A stretch of 64,000 nucleotides of DNA from Candidatus Barnesiella excrementavium (GTDB taxonomy: Bacteria > Bacteroidota > Bacteroidia > Bacteroidales > Barnesiellaceae): assembly GCA_019115485.1 (NCBI GenBank), contig DXDM01000005.1, positions 1 to 64,000 on the forward strand, written 5' to 3'. How positions within the stretch are numbered: position 1 is the first letter of the stretch; each line of letters starts with the position of its first letter. The position numbers and the translations under genes were made by a program. This document shows, one piece after another, positions 21,210 to 31,345 of the stretch. Under the pieces are notes generated by a model. The model was not told the origin of the DNA and searched no databases. It worked only from the letters and a program-made list of their open reading frames with translations.

Positions 21210-23834
21210 TTATTTTTTGAGAGCGGCTATACTCTCTTCAATCGATTTGATTTTCTCTTCGGCGTCGGCCTTTTTCTTCCGCTCCATGGCTACGACAGCT
21301 TCGGGGGCGTTTTGCACGAAACGCTCGTTGTTGAGTTTGCCCATCACGGTTTTAAGGAATCCCTGGGCATATTTCAACTCGCCTTCGAGTTTCTTCAACT
21401 CGGCTTCTACGTCGATGTTGTTGCCCAGCGGTATGGCATACTCGGTGGCATGTACGCGGAACGAAGCGGCGGCAGGGTCTTTCTCGTCGATGGTCTCGAT
21501 GGCCGCGAGGTTGGTCATCTTGGTGAGTACGCAGTCGTTGGTGTGGTCGTGAACCCCGATGATTTGCAGCGTGAGGGGCTCTTTGTTGGCAATACCCTTT
21601 TGCAGACGCACGGTACGTATGCCAGCTACAACTTGCTTGGTGGTCTCGAAGCGGTTGATGATTTCGTCGTCGACCGGGTGAGCCTCGGGCATGCGGGCAT
21701 ACATGATGCTCTCGCCCTCCTTACGTTCGTAGAGGTGTTGCCACAACTCTTCGGTGATGAAGGGCATGAAGGGGTGCAACATGCGCAGCAGAGCGTCGAA
21801 GTAGGTGAGGGTAGCCTCGTAGGTAGCACGGTCGATGGGCTGTTGATAGCCGGGCTTGATCATTTCGAGGTACCACGACGAGAATTCGTCCCAGAAGAGG
21901 CGGTATATGGCCATGAGCGCTTCGGATAGACGGTATTTCCCGAAGAGGTCTTTCACCTCGGCCAAGGTGCGGCTGAGTTGGGCGTCGAACCACTTGACGG
22001 CGATTTGTGCCGTTTGCGGCTGTTCGAGTTTCTCGTCGACGGTCCAGCCTTTTACCAGGCGGAAGGCGTTCCATATCTTGTTGTTGAAGTTGCGGCCCTG
22101 TTCGCACAGCGCATCGTCATATAGAATGTCGTTGCCTGCGGGTGCGGCCAGCATGAGGCCCATGCGCACGCCGTCGGCGCCGTAGGTCTTGATGAGTTCG
22201 AGGGCATCGGGCGAGTTGCCGAGCGATTTCGACATTTTCCGTCCGATTTTGTCGCGCACGATTCCGGTGAAGTAGACATTCTTGAAGGGCTTTTCGCCGG
22301 TGTATTCGTAACCGGCCATAATCATGCGGGCTACCCAGAAGAAGATGATGTCGGGACCCGTCACGAGGTCGCTCGTGGGGTAGTAGTATTTCATCTCTTC
22401 GTTGCCGGGATTGTTGATGCCGTCGAAGAGCGAGATGGGCCACAGCCACGACGAGAACCAGGTGTCGAGGCAATCTTCGTCCTGACGGAGGTCGCTCAGT
22501 TGCAGCGAGTTGTCGCCGCTCTTCTTGCGAGCCAGCACGAGAGCCTCTTCGGGCGTCTCGGCCACCACGAATCCACCTTGCGGCAGGTAGTAGGCCGGTA
22601 TGCGGTGACCCCACCACAACTGACGCGAGATGCACCAGTCCTTGATGTTCTCCATCCAGTAGCGGTAGGTGTTCTTGAATTTGTCGGGGTGGAACTTGAT
22701 GTCGTCGTTCATGACGGCTTTGAGGGCCGGTTCGGCCAGTTTGCCCATCTTGACAAACCACTGCATCGAGAGTTTGGGCTCGATTACCACGTTGGTACGC
22801 TCCGAGTAGCCCACCTTGTTGTCATAGTCCTCCACCTTTTCGAGCAGGTTGGCGGCTTGCAGGTCTTTGGCAATCTGCTTGCGCACGTCGAAGCGGTCCA
22901 TGCCGATATAGAGGCCGCCGGCCTCGCTGATGGTTCCGTTGTCGTTGAAGATGTCGATGGTGGGCAGGTTGTATTTCTCGCCCAGCATGTAGTCGTTTAC
23001 GTCGTGGGCCGGGGTTACTTTCAGACAGCCGGTACCGAACTCGATGTCGACGTAGTCGTCCATGATGATGGGTATGACGCGGTTGACCAGCGGTACGATT
23101 ACCTTCTTCCCTTTGAGGAAGGTGTAGCGGGGGTCGTTGGGGTTGACGCACACGGCCGTATCGCCCAAGATGGTTTCGGGACGGGTCGTGGCTACGACGA
23201 TGTATTTGTCCTCCCCTTCGATGTAGTAGCGCAGGTAGTAGAGCTTGCTGTGCTCTTCCTTGTAGATTACCTCTTCGTCAGAGAGGGCGGTGAGTGCCTT
23301 GGGGTCCCAGTTGACCATGCGCACGCCGCGGTAGATGAGACCTTTGTTGTAGAGGTCGACAAACACTTTCAGCACACTCTTGGAGCGCACCTCGTCCATG
23401 GTGAAGGCGGTGCGGTCCCAGTCGCACGAGGCACCCAGCTTTTGCAGCTGTTTCAAGATGATGCCGCCATGTTCTTCTTTCCACTCCCAGGCATATTTGA
23501 GGAACTCCTCACGGGTGAGGTCGCTTTTTTTGATGCCCTGGGCTGCCAGTTTGTTCACCACCTTGGCTTCGGTAGCAATCGAGGCGTGGTCGGTGCCGGG
23601 TACCCAGCAGGCGTTTTTGCCCTCCATGCGGGCGCGGCGGACGAGAATGTCCTGTATCGTGTTGTTGAGCATGTGCCCCATGTGCAGAATACCGGTGACG
23701 TTGGGGGGCGGAATGACTACGGTGTAGGGTTCACGACCGTCGGGCTTCGACTTGAAAAGCCCGTTTTTCAACCAATAGGCATACCATTTTTCCTCCACGT
23801 CGGCGGGATTGTACTTTGTGGCAAGTTCGTTCAT
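21210..23834 (-). CDS. valS: Valine--tRNA ligase
   Basis: [23 protein letters not shown] (HIGH region), [13 protein letters not shown] (KMSKS), C-terminal coiled coil. Confidence 0.98.
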   Translation of the reverse strand: MNELATKYNPADVEEKWYAYWLKNGLFKSKPDGREPYTVVIPPPNVTGILHMGHMLNNTIQDILVRRARMEGKNACWVPGTDHASIATEAKVVNKLAAQGIKKSDLTREEFLKYAWEWKEEHGGIILKQLQKLGASCDWDRTAFTMDEVRSKSVLKVFVDLYNKGLIYRGVRMVNWDPKALTALSDEEVIYKEEHSKLYYLRYYIEGEDKYIVVATTRPETILGDTAVCVNPNDPRYTFLKGKKVIVPLVNRVIPIIMDDYVDIEFGTGCLKVTPAHDVNDYMLGEKYNLPTIDIFNDNGTISEAGGLYIGMDRFDVRKQIAKDLQAANLLEKVEDYDNKVGYSERTNVVIEPKLSMQWFVKMGKLAEPALKAVMNDDIKFHPDKFKNTYRYWMENIKDWCISRQLWWGHRIPAYYLPQGGFVVAETPEEALVLARKKSGDNSLQLSDLRQDEDCLDTWFSSWLWPISLFDGINNPGNEEMKYYYPTSDLVTGPDIIFFWVARMIMAGYEYTGEKPFKNVYFTGIVRDKIGRKMSKSLGNSPDALELIKTYGADGVRMGLMLAAPAGNDILYDDALCEQGRNFNNKIWNAFRLVKGWTVDEKLEQPQTAQIAVKWFDAQLSRTLAEVKDLFGKYRLSEALMAIYRLFWDEFSSWYLEMIKPGYQQPIDRATYEATLTYFDALLRMLHPFMPFITEELWQHLYERKEGESIMYARMPEAHPVDDEIINRFETTKQVVAGIRTVRLQKGIANKEPLTLQIIGVHDHTNDCVLTKMTNLAAIETIDEKDPAAASFRVHATEYAIPLGNNIDVEAELKKLEGELKYAQGFLKTVMGKLNNERFVQNAPEAVVAMERKKKADAEEKIKSIEESIAALKK

Positions 23835-23904
23835 AAATCGATTCTTTCAGAGATTCTTACTGTTTGGTGGCGCAAGCCGGTTTCCCTCTTGCGCCAATCG
23901 GGTG

Positions 23905-23912
23905 CAAAAGTA
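23905..23912 (-). promoter_or_regulatory. -7 box TACTTTTG upstream of valS
   Basis: Reverse complement caaaagta; matches TAnnTTTG. Confidence 0.55.
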
Positions 23913-23963
23913 TAAAATATTTTCCGAAAAAGATACTCCTTTGTTGCCAAAGTGGCTCGTAAC

Positions 23964-25148
23964 CTATCGATTAAGATGGTTTACGGCCGCTTCCAGTTGT
24001 TCGAGTGCTTGTTGCAGTACGGCGCGCGGCGTGCCCACGTTGAGGCGCATGTGGCCTTTGCCTTCGGGACCGAACATTTCGCCGTCGTTGAGGGCGAGCC
24101 GCGCCTTGTCGACGAAGAGGTCGATGAGGGCGTCGTGGTCGAGTCCAAGCCGGGTGCAGTCGAGCCAGACAATGAACGAGGCCTGGGGACGTATGGCCTT
24201 GATGGCGGGAATATGCCGGTCGAGAAAATCCTCGACGAAGAGTATGTTTTGTTCGATGTAGTGCAGCATCTGCATGCGCCACTCCCGGCAATGGTTATAG
24301 GCAGCTTCGGTGGCGATGGTGGCCATGAAGGTGGGTGCATTCAGCTCGTTGGCGGTGAGCCAGTCGAAGAACCGTTTGCGGATTGTCGGGTTGGGCACGA
24401 TGGCGTAGGAGCTCACCAGTCCGGCAATGTTGAAGGTCTTGGAGGGGGCGCCGAACGAGATGCTGTTCTGGGCGGCCGTCTCCGATACCGAGGCAAAGGG
24501 GTGGTGGTGTGCGCCGAACAGGGGCATGTCGGCATGGATTTCGTCGGCAATGACGAGAATATGATGGCGGGCGCAAATCTCGGCGACCCGTTGCAGCGTT
24601 TCGAGCGGCCATACGACCCCGCCCGGGTTGTGGGGGTTGCAGAGAATGAGCAGTTTGCACTGCGGGTCGATAATCGATTCGAGGTGGTCGAAATCCATTT
24701 CGTATCGGGTACCGTTCCATTTGAGCGGGTTGTGTACCACTTGCCGTCCGTTACCCTCGGGCACCGCCATGAAGGGGGTATAGACGGGTGTCTGTATGAT
24801 AATCTTGTCGCCGGGGTTGCTGAACACGTTCACCGCCAGCCCGATGCCCTTGACGATGCCGGGGATATAGGTAATCCACTCGCGTTTCACTTCCCAGCCG
24901 TGCATGTATTCGAGCCAGTCGACAATCGACTGCCAATAGCTGGCGGGGGCTTCGGCATAGCCGTAGACCGGGTGTTGCAGACGTCGCACGAGCGCTTCGG
25001 TAATGGGAGGAGCTACGGCAAAGTCCATGTCGGCAATCCACAGGGGAATAAGGTCGTCACGACCGTATCGTTCGCACAGCACGTCGGTTTTCACGGCACC
25101 GGTGTGGTGGCGGTCGATAATAGTGTCAAAATCATACTGAATGGCCAT
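23964..25148 (-). CDS. PatB/MalY-like PLP-dependent aminotransferase / C-S lyase
   Basis: LIPLWIADMDFAVAPPITEAL; CNPHNPGGVVW; ADEIHADMPLFGAHHHPFASVSE; SFGAPSKTFNIAGL. Confidence 0.93.
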   Translation of the reverse strand: MAIQYDFDTIIDRHHTGAVKTDVLCERYGRDDLIPLWIADMDFAVAPPITEALVRRLQHPVYGYAEAPASYWQSIVDWLEYMHGWEVKREWITYIPGIVKGIGLAVNVFSNPGDKIIIQTPVYTPFMAVPEGNGRQVVHNPLKWNGTRYEMDFDHLESIIDPQCKLLILCNPHNPGGVVWPLETLQRVAEICARHHILVIADEIHADMPLFGAHHHPFASVSETAAQNSISFGAPSKTFNIAGLVSSYAIVPNPTIRKRFFDWLTANELNAPTFMATIATEAAYNHCREWRMQMLHYIEQNILFVEDFLDRHIPAIKAIRPQASFIVWLDCTRLGLDHDALIDLFVDKARLALNDGEMFGPEGKGHMRLNVGTPRAVLQQALEQLEAAVNHLNR

Positions 25149-25197
25149 GGTATATCGTGTTTAGGTTTTAGGTTTTGCGAGTGGGGGATAGAGCCTC

Positions 25198-26475
25198 TTA
25201 GAAGCCGAGCTCTATCTGAAATCTCAACTGCCAGCGGTCATAGCCCGAGGCCGTGAACTCGTCCTTGTAGTTGTACGAGAGGTCGGCCTGCACTTTCAAC
25301 CGGTGGTCGATGAGGTATTTGGTCACCCCCAGGGTCGACTGGTTGTAGGTGCGGTAGTTGGCATAGGGGCGTACCTCGCTGTCGGGCAGGATTGTCGAGT
25401 TGCGCAAGGCAATCTCCCAGTTGGAGCGGAACAGGTAGCTGGCCTGCACATTGAGGCCCATGCCGGTGAGGATATATTGCTCGACGGTTTCGCCCGATTT
25501 GATAAGGGGCGACGAGGTGCACACGCGGCCCATGAAATCGGTATAGAAGGCAAATCCCTGGTATTTGAGAATGAAGTCGACGAAGTAGGACGACAGGTTG
25601 CGGGTCTGGTCGAAGAGGAGCATCTCGCCGTTGGAGCCTTGTGCCCGCAGCGCGCGGTCGTTGTAGCTGTATGCTCCGGCCAGGAGAATCTTGGGGGTGG
25701 ACTCGCGCTCGAAGTCGCCCTCGATGGCATCGCCCTTACCCTTGAATCGACCCAGGGGGAAAAACTCCAATCGGCCGGTATAGGCCAGGCCGCTGCCTTT
25801 GCTTTTGCCCCAGTTGCGACCCTCGCCCGTGGTAATCGAGGCTTTGGCCGCCATGTCGAACGAGCCGAACAGGTGTTGGTTGTATTCGCCGAACAGACCG
25901 AAATCGCGGTCGAGGTTGAACTCGGAGTTGACAATTGAGCGGTCGACAAACTGCAAGGCGCTCGACGAGTTGATACGTGCCCGGTTGGCCCGGATCTTGG
26001 TCTGGCCGAAGCCGATGTTCCACGTCGCATTGGGCACATAATAGATCATGGCATCGCGCACGATATTGGTGTTGCCGTTGGGCAAGACCTTCGTATCGTA
26101 GGGGGTAAAACCCAGTTGCACGAGGTAGGTGAGCTTGGGGGTGTAGATGTATCCGTTGAAGCGCAGCCGCAACCGTTTCACCCGGGCGTCGATGTCCTGT
26201 GCCTCGAATTTGTTGTTGAATCCCACGTCGACCATGTTCTGCATGCGGATACGCATGGTGAGCTTGTAGCTCTTGTTCTTGGGTTGGAACGAGATGCCGT
26301 TGCCCACTTCGATGTCGGGCATGTGCATGCGTATGTCTCTCAATTCGTCGGCGTAGTTGACATCGGGCAACGTGAAATTGAGTGAGTCGTTTTTGAGCGT
26401 CGAGGTTCCGGCCGAAACCGGTCCCGCCAGAAGCATGAAAGATAATGCCGATAAAAGGAGTCGTCGAAAGTTCAT
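25198..26475 (-). CDS. Outer-membrane porin (phosphate-selective porin O/P-like)
   Basis: Signal peptide; GFTPYDTKVLPNGNTNIVRDAMIYYVPNATWNIGFGQTKIRANRARINSSSALQFVDRSIVNSEFNLDRDFG; terminal aromatic RFQIELGF. Confidence 0.85.
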   Translation of the reverse strand: MNFRRLLLSALSFMLLAGPVSAGTSTLKNDSLNFTLPDVNYADELRDIRMHMPDIEVGNGISFQPKNKSYKLTMRIRMQNMVDVGFNNKFEAQDIDARVKRLRLRFNGYIYTPKLTYLVQLGFTPYDTKVLPNGNTNIVRDAMIYYVPNATWNIGFGQTKIRANRARINSSSALQFVDRSIVNSEFNLDRDFGLFGEYNQHLFGSFDMAAKASITTGEGRNWGKSKGSGLAYTGRLEFFPLGRFKGKGDAIEGDFERESTPKILLAGAYSYNDRALRAQGSNGEMLLFDQTRNLSSYFVDFILKYQGFAFYTDFMGRVCTSSPLIKSGETVEQYILTGMGLNVQASYLFRSNWEIALRNSTILPDSEVRPYANYRTYNQSTLGVTKYLIDHRLKVQADLSYNYKDEFTASGYDRWQLRFQIELGF

Positions 26476-26550
26476 AAGGTTCGTTTTTTTGTCTGTATTA
26501 AAATTTCATGCCGCAAAAGTGATGCCCAATTTTGAAAACAAGTTGAAATG

Positions 26551-26649
26551 ACAAAAAATCCCAGCTTCGGGAATCGGGCTCCATCGCGATGCGGGTGGTA
26601 TAGCGTCGCGACTTCCTCCGGGCTGCCCAGTTGGTTTGTCCATTCCGAA
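26551..26649 (-). ncRNA. Candidate unannotated sRNA between tRNA-Ser and porin
   Basis: Upstream TTTG (26684-26687), 20 nt, TACTTTTG (26656-26663); element with repeated TCGCGA half-sites; ends TCCC-gaagct-GGGA followed by T6. Confidence 0.3.
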
Positions 26650-26718
26650 CCGCACCAAAAGTACAACCAAAGCGGCAATATTCCAAAGTCCTTCCGAGAA
26701 AAATTGTGCTCCAAGCAA

Positions 26719-26756
26719 AAATAAAAAAGCCCGTATCGTAAAGGCGATACAGGCTT
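26719..26756 (-). terminator. Rho-independent terminator of tRNA-Ser transcript
   Basis: Minus strand AAGCCTGTATCG-cctttA-CGATACGGGCTT, 12-bp stem with one GU, then TTTTATTTTT. Confidence 0.75.
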
Positions 26757-26771
26757 TTGTGAAGCGTTGGC

Positions 26772-26857
26772 GGAAGGAGGGGGATTCGAACCCCCGGTAC
26801 CCATTCGAGTACGTCAGTTTAGCAAACTGGTGGTTTCAGCCACTCACCCATCCTTCC
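26772..26857 (-). tRNA. tRNA-Ser (anticodon GCT)
   Basis: Acceptor GGAAGGA/TCCTTCC, anticodon loop TTGCTAA in CAGT/ACTG stem, long variable arm, T-arm GGGGGTTCGAATCCCCC, discriminator G. Confidence 0.93.
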
Positions 26858-26964
26858 AAAGATGGTGCCGTGTTGAACGGCGTTTTTCCAAACGCAGCGC
26901 AAAGATAAGTCGAATATTTGAAACCGCAAATTTTTTTGCCCTATTTTATTTCACGAATAATCCG

Positions 26965-26972
26965 TATTTTTG
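26965..26972 (+). promoter_or_regulatory. -7 box TATTTTTG upstream of mltG
   Basis: Matches TAnnTTTG; about 43 nt before ATG 27015. Confidence 0.5.
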
Positions 26973-27014
26973 TCAGTCGTATCTAATTGGTTCACGTAGA
27001 ATGATAGATTGTTT

Positions 27015-28061
27015 ATGGCAAATGTAAAGAAAAAGAGAGGAATAAAGATATTTATCGGTGTGCTGGCAGCCGTAGTGGTCATAGCAGGTTGTGCCGCGTT
27101 TTGGGTGGCTAAGCATTATGGCTACGACTCGGTTGTGAGCAATCGGGCGATGGTCTATGTGCATCGGCAGTGGAGTGCGGCTCAACTCGACAGTGCGTTG
27201 AGCGAGGTGCTGGACGGTCCTCGTGAGGTGGCTCGAGTGGAGCGGTTGCTCCCGTTGCTCGATTTTGATGCGGCCGAACGCGAGGGGGCCTACCGGGTGG
27301 AGCCGGGCATGAGTGCCTGGCAGGTGGCTCTGAAACTGGCGCGCGGTGGGCAGACCCCGGTGCGGGTGACTTTTAATAATGTGCGCACGATTGACCAGTT
27401 GGCCGGTCGCATTGCCGAGCAGTTGTGTTTCTCCAAGGGCGATTTGCTGGCGCTGTTGCAGAACGACAGCGTGTGTGCCGGTTTGGAATTTACGCAGGCT
27501 ACGTTGCCGGCGCTGTTTCTTCCCGATACCTACGAGTTTTATTGGACGGTGACTCCCGAAGAGTTCTTGCAGAAGATGAAGCGGGAGTACCGCCGCTACT
27601 GGATGGGGCAGCGCGAGCAGCAGGCCCGGGCGTGGGGGTTGACCCCGGTCGAGGTGGCGACCCTGGCCTCGATTGTGGAGGAGGAGACCAACAAACCCGA
27701 CGAGATGGGTACGGTGGCGGGGCTTTATATGAACCGTTTGCGCAAGGGTATGCCCTTGCAGGCCGACCCTACGGTGAAGTTTGCCTGCGGCGATTTCTCG
27801 CTGCGGCGCATTTTGAAGGTCCATCTTTCCATTGAGTCGCCCTACAATACCTATCGGGTGACTGGATTGCCACCGGGCCCGATACGTATCGCCTCGAAGC
27901 AGGCACTCGATGCGGTGTTGAACCATCGCCCCAACGATTATATTTACATGTGTGCCCGTGAGGATTTCTCGGGGTATCACAATTTTGCCACGACTTTGGC
28001 CGAACATCAGCGTAATGCTGCGCGCTACCGGCGTGAGTTGAACCGCCGGGGCATACACTGA
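27015..28061 (+). CDS. mltG: Endolytic murein transglycosylase MltG (YceG-like)
   Basis: N-terminal TM; LASIVEEETNKPDEMGTVAGLYMNRLRKGMPLQADPTVKFA; YNTYRVTGLPPGPI. Start set at ATG 27015 (MANVKKKRG). Confidence 0.95.
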   Translation: MANVKKKRGIKIFIGVLAAVVVIAGCAAFWVAKHYGYDSVVSNRAMVYVHRQWSAAQLDSALSEVLDGPREVARVERLLPLLDFDAAEREGAYRVEPGMSAWQVALKLARGGQTPVRVTFNNVRTIDQLAGRIAEQLCFSKGDLLALLQNDSVCAGLEFTQATLPALFLPDTYEFYWTVTPEEFLQKMKREYRRYWMGQREQQARAWGLTPVEVATLASIVEEETNKPDEMGTVAGLYMNRLRKGMPLQADPTVKFACGDFSLRRILKVHLSIESPYNTYRVTGLPPGPIRIASKQALDAVLNHRPNDYIYMCAREDFSGYHNFATTLAEHQRNAARYRRELNRRGIH

Positions 28062-28117
28062 CTCCTGCCGGGCGGTGATGCGGCGGCTCTTGGGAAAAAG
28101 GAACGATTTAAAATAGC

Positions 28118-28143
28118 AAAGCCTCGTCTCGCGACGGGGCTTT
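28118..28143 (+). terminator. Stem-loop terminator after mltG
   Basis: AAAGCCTCGTC-tcgc-GACGGGGCTTT, 11-bp stem. Confidence 0.6.
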
Positions 28144-28406
28144 ACTACTTGAAATATATCAAAAACAAGAAAGAGGATAATGTTTATTACAGAAATAAAC
28201 AAAGGATAATATAATACCAATGAAACACACAAAAAACAAGAATATTATCGTATAAATCAAACTCTTTTGAAATTGGCCCCAACCGGTCTCCTGCCGGGAG
28301 CGACGCTTCGCTTTCCCGAGTGGGAGGGGCTCTTTGTGGGCCGCTTTCGATAATAAAACAAAGCGGGGTGCAGAAAAGTTCTGGCAGGCTTGCTATTTAA
28401 CGTATT

Positions 28407-28565
28407 TTAATAATCGAAGGCCTGTTCTGTTTCGGGTACGACGGCGGCTTCGGGTGAATCGTCAATCCAGATGGCCAGTGTGAGCCAATACAATAGGAGG
28501 ACGATGGCCAAGGCTACGCCTACGGCTGTCCAAATTTTTTTTCGGTTGTTCTGTCTCTTTTCCAT
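28407..28565 (-). CDS. 52-aa single-pass membrane protein upstream of/between dnaB and mltG, not in ORF track
   Basis: Minus-strand ORF MEKRQNNRKKIWTAVGVALAIVLLLYWLTLAIWIDDSPEAAVVPETEQAFDY*: basic N-terminus, one hydrophobic helix, acidic tail. Confidence 0.65.
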   Translation of the reverse strand: MEKRQNNRKKIWTAVGVALAIVLLLYWLTLAIWIDDSPEAAVVPETEQAFDY

Positions 28566-28629
28566 AGGTCGAGTTTACTCTATTGGTTGCGATAGAGTAA
28601 CGTCGACGGCGGGCAGAAAGTTCGGCGGG

Positions 28630-30204
28630 TCAGAAGGGTAATTTCTCGTCGCTGCCGGCAGGGTTCAGGAAATTGGTGTTTCCGGGCATGGGTGCAACAC
28701 CGGGTTGACCGGTAACGGGAGCCGAGTCGGCCGGGCCGGCGTTGAATTTCGAGGTGACCGGCGCGCTCAGGTCCGAGAGGCGGGTATCCTCGTCGTAGTT
28801 CTGGAACCGGGCCAGGTAGGAGACGAATTTGAGGTTCACCGTGTCGGTGGCACCGCTACGGTGCTTGGCGATGATAAACTCGGCCAGGCCCTCGATGCTG
28901 TTGCCGTTGGCATCTTCCTTGGAGCGGGTGTAGTATTCGGGGCGGTGAATGAAGCACACCATATCGGCATCTTGCTCGATGGCTCCCGACTCACGCAGGT
29001 CGGAGAGTTGGGGCCGTTTGCCCTCCTTGCTGTCCTTGTCGTTGCCGCGCGATTCGACGCTACGGTTCAGCTGCGACAGGGCGATGATGGGTATCTGCAA
29101 CTCCTTGGCCAGCTGTTTGAGCGACCGCGATATGGTGCTCACCTCCTGCTCACGGCTGCCGAACGACATGCCGCTGGCGTTCATCAGCTGCAAGTAGTCG
29201 ATGATGATGATTTTGATACCGTGCTCGCGCACCAGCCGGCGGGCTTTTGTACGCAACTCGAATACCGAAAGGCTGGGGGTGTCGTCGATGTAGATGGGGG
29301 CGTTCCGCAGAATTTCGATGCGCGACATCAGGCGCTCCCACTCGAAGGGGCTCAGCTGTCCGCTCTTGATTTTGTCGCCCGGAATCTCGCAGGTGTTGAT
29401 GATAAGACGGTTAACCAGCTGCACGTTCGACATTTCGAGCGAGAAGATGGCTACCGGCGTGTTGTAGTTGACCGCCATGTTTTTGGCCATGGAGAGGACG
29501 AAGGCCGTTTTACCCATGGCCGGACGGGCGGCGATGATGATGAGGTCGGAGTTTTGCCAACCCGAGGTAATCTTGTCAATGCCGTGGAACCCGGTTTGCA
29601 GACCGCTCAATCCGTCGCTGCGGTTGGCGGCTACCTGTATCTGTTTGATGGCCTCGCTGATGATGGGGTCGATTTGCACCACATCTTTTTTGAGGTTGCG
29701 CTGCGAGATTTCAAAGAGTTTTCCCTCGGCCTCCTGCATGAGGTCGTCCACGTCGTTGGTCTCGTCGAAGGCCTTGTTGAGAATCTCGCTCGAAAACTCG
29801 ATGAGCTCGCGGGCCAGGTATTTCTGCGCTACGATGCGGGCGTGATACTCGATGTGGGCAGCCGAGGCTACACGGCCGGTCAGCTCCGAGATGCGCAGGG
29901 CTCCGCCCACCTCGTCGAGCTTGCCGTCGAGCCGCAACTGCTCGGTGACGGTGAGCATGTCGATGGGACGCTGTTGGGCACCCAGTTTGGCGATGGCGCT
30001 GTAAATAATCTGGTTGTTGGGCTCGTAGAAACACTCGGGCTTCAAGATGTCGCACACGGTGGTGTAGGCATCTTTTTCAAGCATGAGGGCTCCCAGCACG
30101 GCCTCTTCGAGCTCTGTGTCCTGAGGCTGCAATTTGCCCTGTTCCGAGACCTTCGGGGCGTAGGTTTTCTTTTGGCGGGAGGTATAGTTTCTGCGAGGTT
30201 CCAT
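28630..30204 (-). CDS. dnaB: Replicative DNA helicase DnaB
   Basis: LEEAVLGALMLEKDAY; DLIIIAARPAMGKTAFVLSMAKN (Walker A); IIIIDYLQLM; LSQLNRSVESR. Confidence 0.98.
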   Translation of the reverse strand: MEPRRNYTSRQKKTYAPKVSEQGKLQPQDTELEEAVLGALMLEKDAYTTVCDILKPECFYEPNNQIIYSAIAKLGAQQRPIDMLTVTEQLRLDGKLDEVGGALRISELTGRVASAAHIEYHARIVAQKYLARELIEFSSEILNKAFDETNDVDDLMQEAEGKLFEISQRNLKKDVVQIDPIISEAIKQIQVAANRSDGLSGLQTGFHGIDKITSGWQNSDLIIIAARPAMGKTAFVLSMAKNMAVNYNTPVAIFSLEMSNVQLVNRLIINTCEIPGDKIKSGQLSPFEWERLMSRIEILRNAPIYIDDTPSLSVFELRTKARRLVREHGIKIIIIDYLQLMNASGMSFGSREQEVSTISRSLKQLAKELQIPIIALSQLNRSVESRGNDKDSKEGKRPQLSDLRESGAIEQDADMVCFIHRPEYYTRSKEDANGNSIEGLAEFIIAKHRSGATDTVNLKFVSYLARFQNYDEDTRLSDLSAPVTSKFNAGPADSAPVTGQPGVAPMPGNTNFLNPAGSDEKLPF

Positions 30205-30239
30205 TTGTTGTTTCTTTTCCTTTCTCTTTTTTCAGGTTA

Positions 30240-30247
30240 CAAAAATA
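30240..30247 (-). promoter_or_regulatory. -7 box TATTTTTG upstream of dnaB
   Basis: Reverse complement caaaaata; matches TAnnTTTG. Confidence 0.5.
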
Positions 30248-30507
30248 GCGAAAGGTGAGAGCAGAAACAAATGAAAATAAAATTTTCAATTTGATTATGC
30301 CGAACCGTCTCCTGTCTTATGAAAAGATAGTGAATCTTTGCGCTTCGGGAAAGAGTGGCGACAAAATCTTATGATAAACTTTTCAACAGACCGGCGGGCA
30401 AAAAGGTCGGGAACGGAGCGAATTTTTATTTTTTTGAATGGGGTGGGGTTGTTCATGTGGGCGAGAATGGTTAATTTCGCAGAGAATCTTGAAAAACAGG
30501 CACACCG

Positions 30508-31326
30508 ATGATACGATTTCCCAATGCCAAAATCAATCTGGGGCTGCGCATCGTTTCCCGCCGCCCCGACGGATACCATAATATAGAGACGGTCTTTTAT
30601 CCCATTCAGTTGCAGGACGCGCTGGAAGTGGTCTCGACGACCGAGGGGGATACCCGCCTCACGCTCTCGGGCATTGTCATCGACGGCGATAGCCGCGACA
30701 ACCTGGTGATGAAGGCGTGGCGACGATTGAGCGAACGGTTTTCGCTGCCGCCGGTCTCGATACACCTGCACAAGGCGATACCCTTTGGTGCGGGATTGGG
30801 CGGCGGTTCGGCCGATGCCGCTTTCCTGCTGGCAATGGTGCGCGACTATTTTCACCTGCCGCTGAGTGACGAGGAGCTCGACCGCGAGGCGGCGGCCTTG
30901 GGGGCCGACTGTCCCTTCTTCCTGCACAACAAACCGCTGCTGGCCCGTGGCATAGGCGACGAGTTCGAGCCGGTGTCCCTGTCGTTGAAGGGGTACCGGC
31001 TGGTGCTGGTGAAGCCGGCGGTAGCTGTACCTACGGCGGTGGCCTATTCGCTGGTGACTCCGGCCGAGCCCGAGGAGTCGGTGAGCGAGACCATTACCCG
31101 TCCGGTGAGCGAATGGCGCGACCGGCTGGTCAACGATTTCGAGAAGAGTGTCTTTGCCCGGTTCCCCGAAATTGGAGCCATCAAGGAGAGCCTGTATGAA
31201 GCCGGAGCCGTTTATGCCTCGATGTCGGGGTCGGGGTCGTCGGTCTTCGGGTTGTTCGACAAGGAGGTCGATGTGACCGACCGCTATCGCAACTGCTTTG
31301 TGTGGAGTGGCAAATGCGAGGTCTAG
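30508..31326 (+). CDS. ispE: 4-diphosphocytidyl-2-C-methyl-D-erythritol kinase
   Basis: FPNAKINLGLRIVSRRPDGYHNIETVFYPI; IPFGAGLGGGSADAAFLL; SMSGSGSSVFGLF. Confidence 0.97.
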   Translation: MIRFPNAKINLGLRIVSRRPDGYHNIETVFYPIQLQDALEVVSTTEGDTRLTLSGIVIDGDSRDNLVMKAWRRLSERFSLPPVSIHLHKAIPFGAGLGGGSADAAFLLAMVRDYFHLPLSDEELDREAAALGADCPFFLHNKPLLARGIGDEFEPVSLSLKGYRLVLVKPAVAVPTAVAYSLVTPAEPEESVSETITRPVSEWRDRLVNDFEKSVFARFPEIGAIKESLYEAGAVYASMSGSGSSVFGLFDKEVDVTDRYRNCFVWSGKCEV

Positions 31327-31345
31327 CAATCGTGAGTAGGGGGAA

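Noticed and set aside
22500-23915. 471-aa ORF antisense to valS
   Set aside because: Mirror of the valS frame; no plausible domain or start context.
23952-25256. 434-aa ORF antisense to the PatB-like aminotransferase
   Set aside because: Antisense shadow; PLP-enzyme motifs lie on the minus strand.
26636-27027. ORFs such as AEGGGFEPPVPIRVRQFSKLVVSATHPSF
   Set aside because: Translation artefact of tRNA-Ser sequence.
26973-28232. 419-aa ORF antisense to mltG
   Set aside because: Covers mltG and its terminator; no coherent domain.
28705-30258. 517-aa ORF antisense to dnaB
   Set aside because: Codon-bias shadow of a certain dnaB; low-complexity Gly/Val/Asp/His-rich product with no recognisable domain.
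30297-30374. 25-codon ORF MPNRLLSYEKIVNLCASGKSGDKIL between dnaB and ispE
   Set aside because: Too short, no promoter/SD or conservation evidence available.
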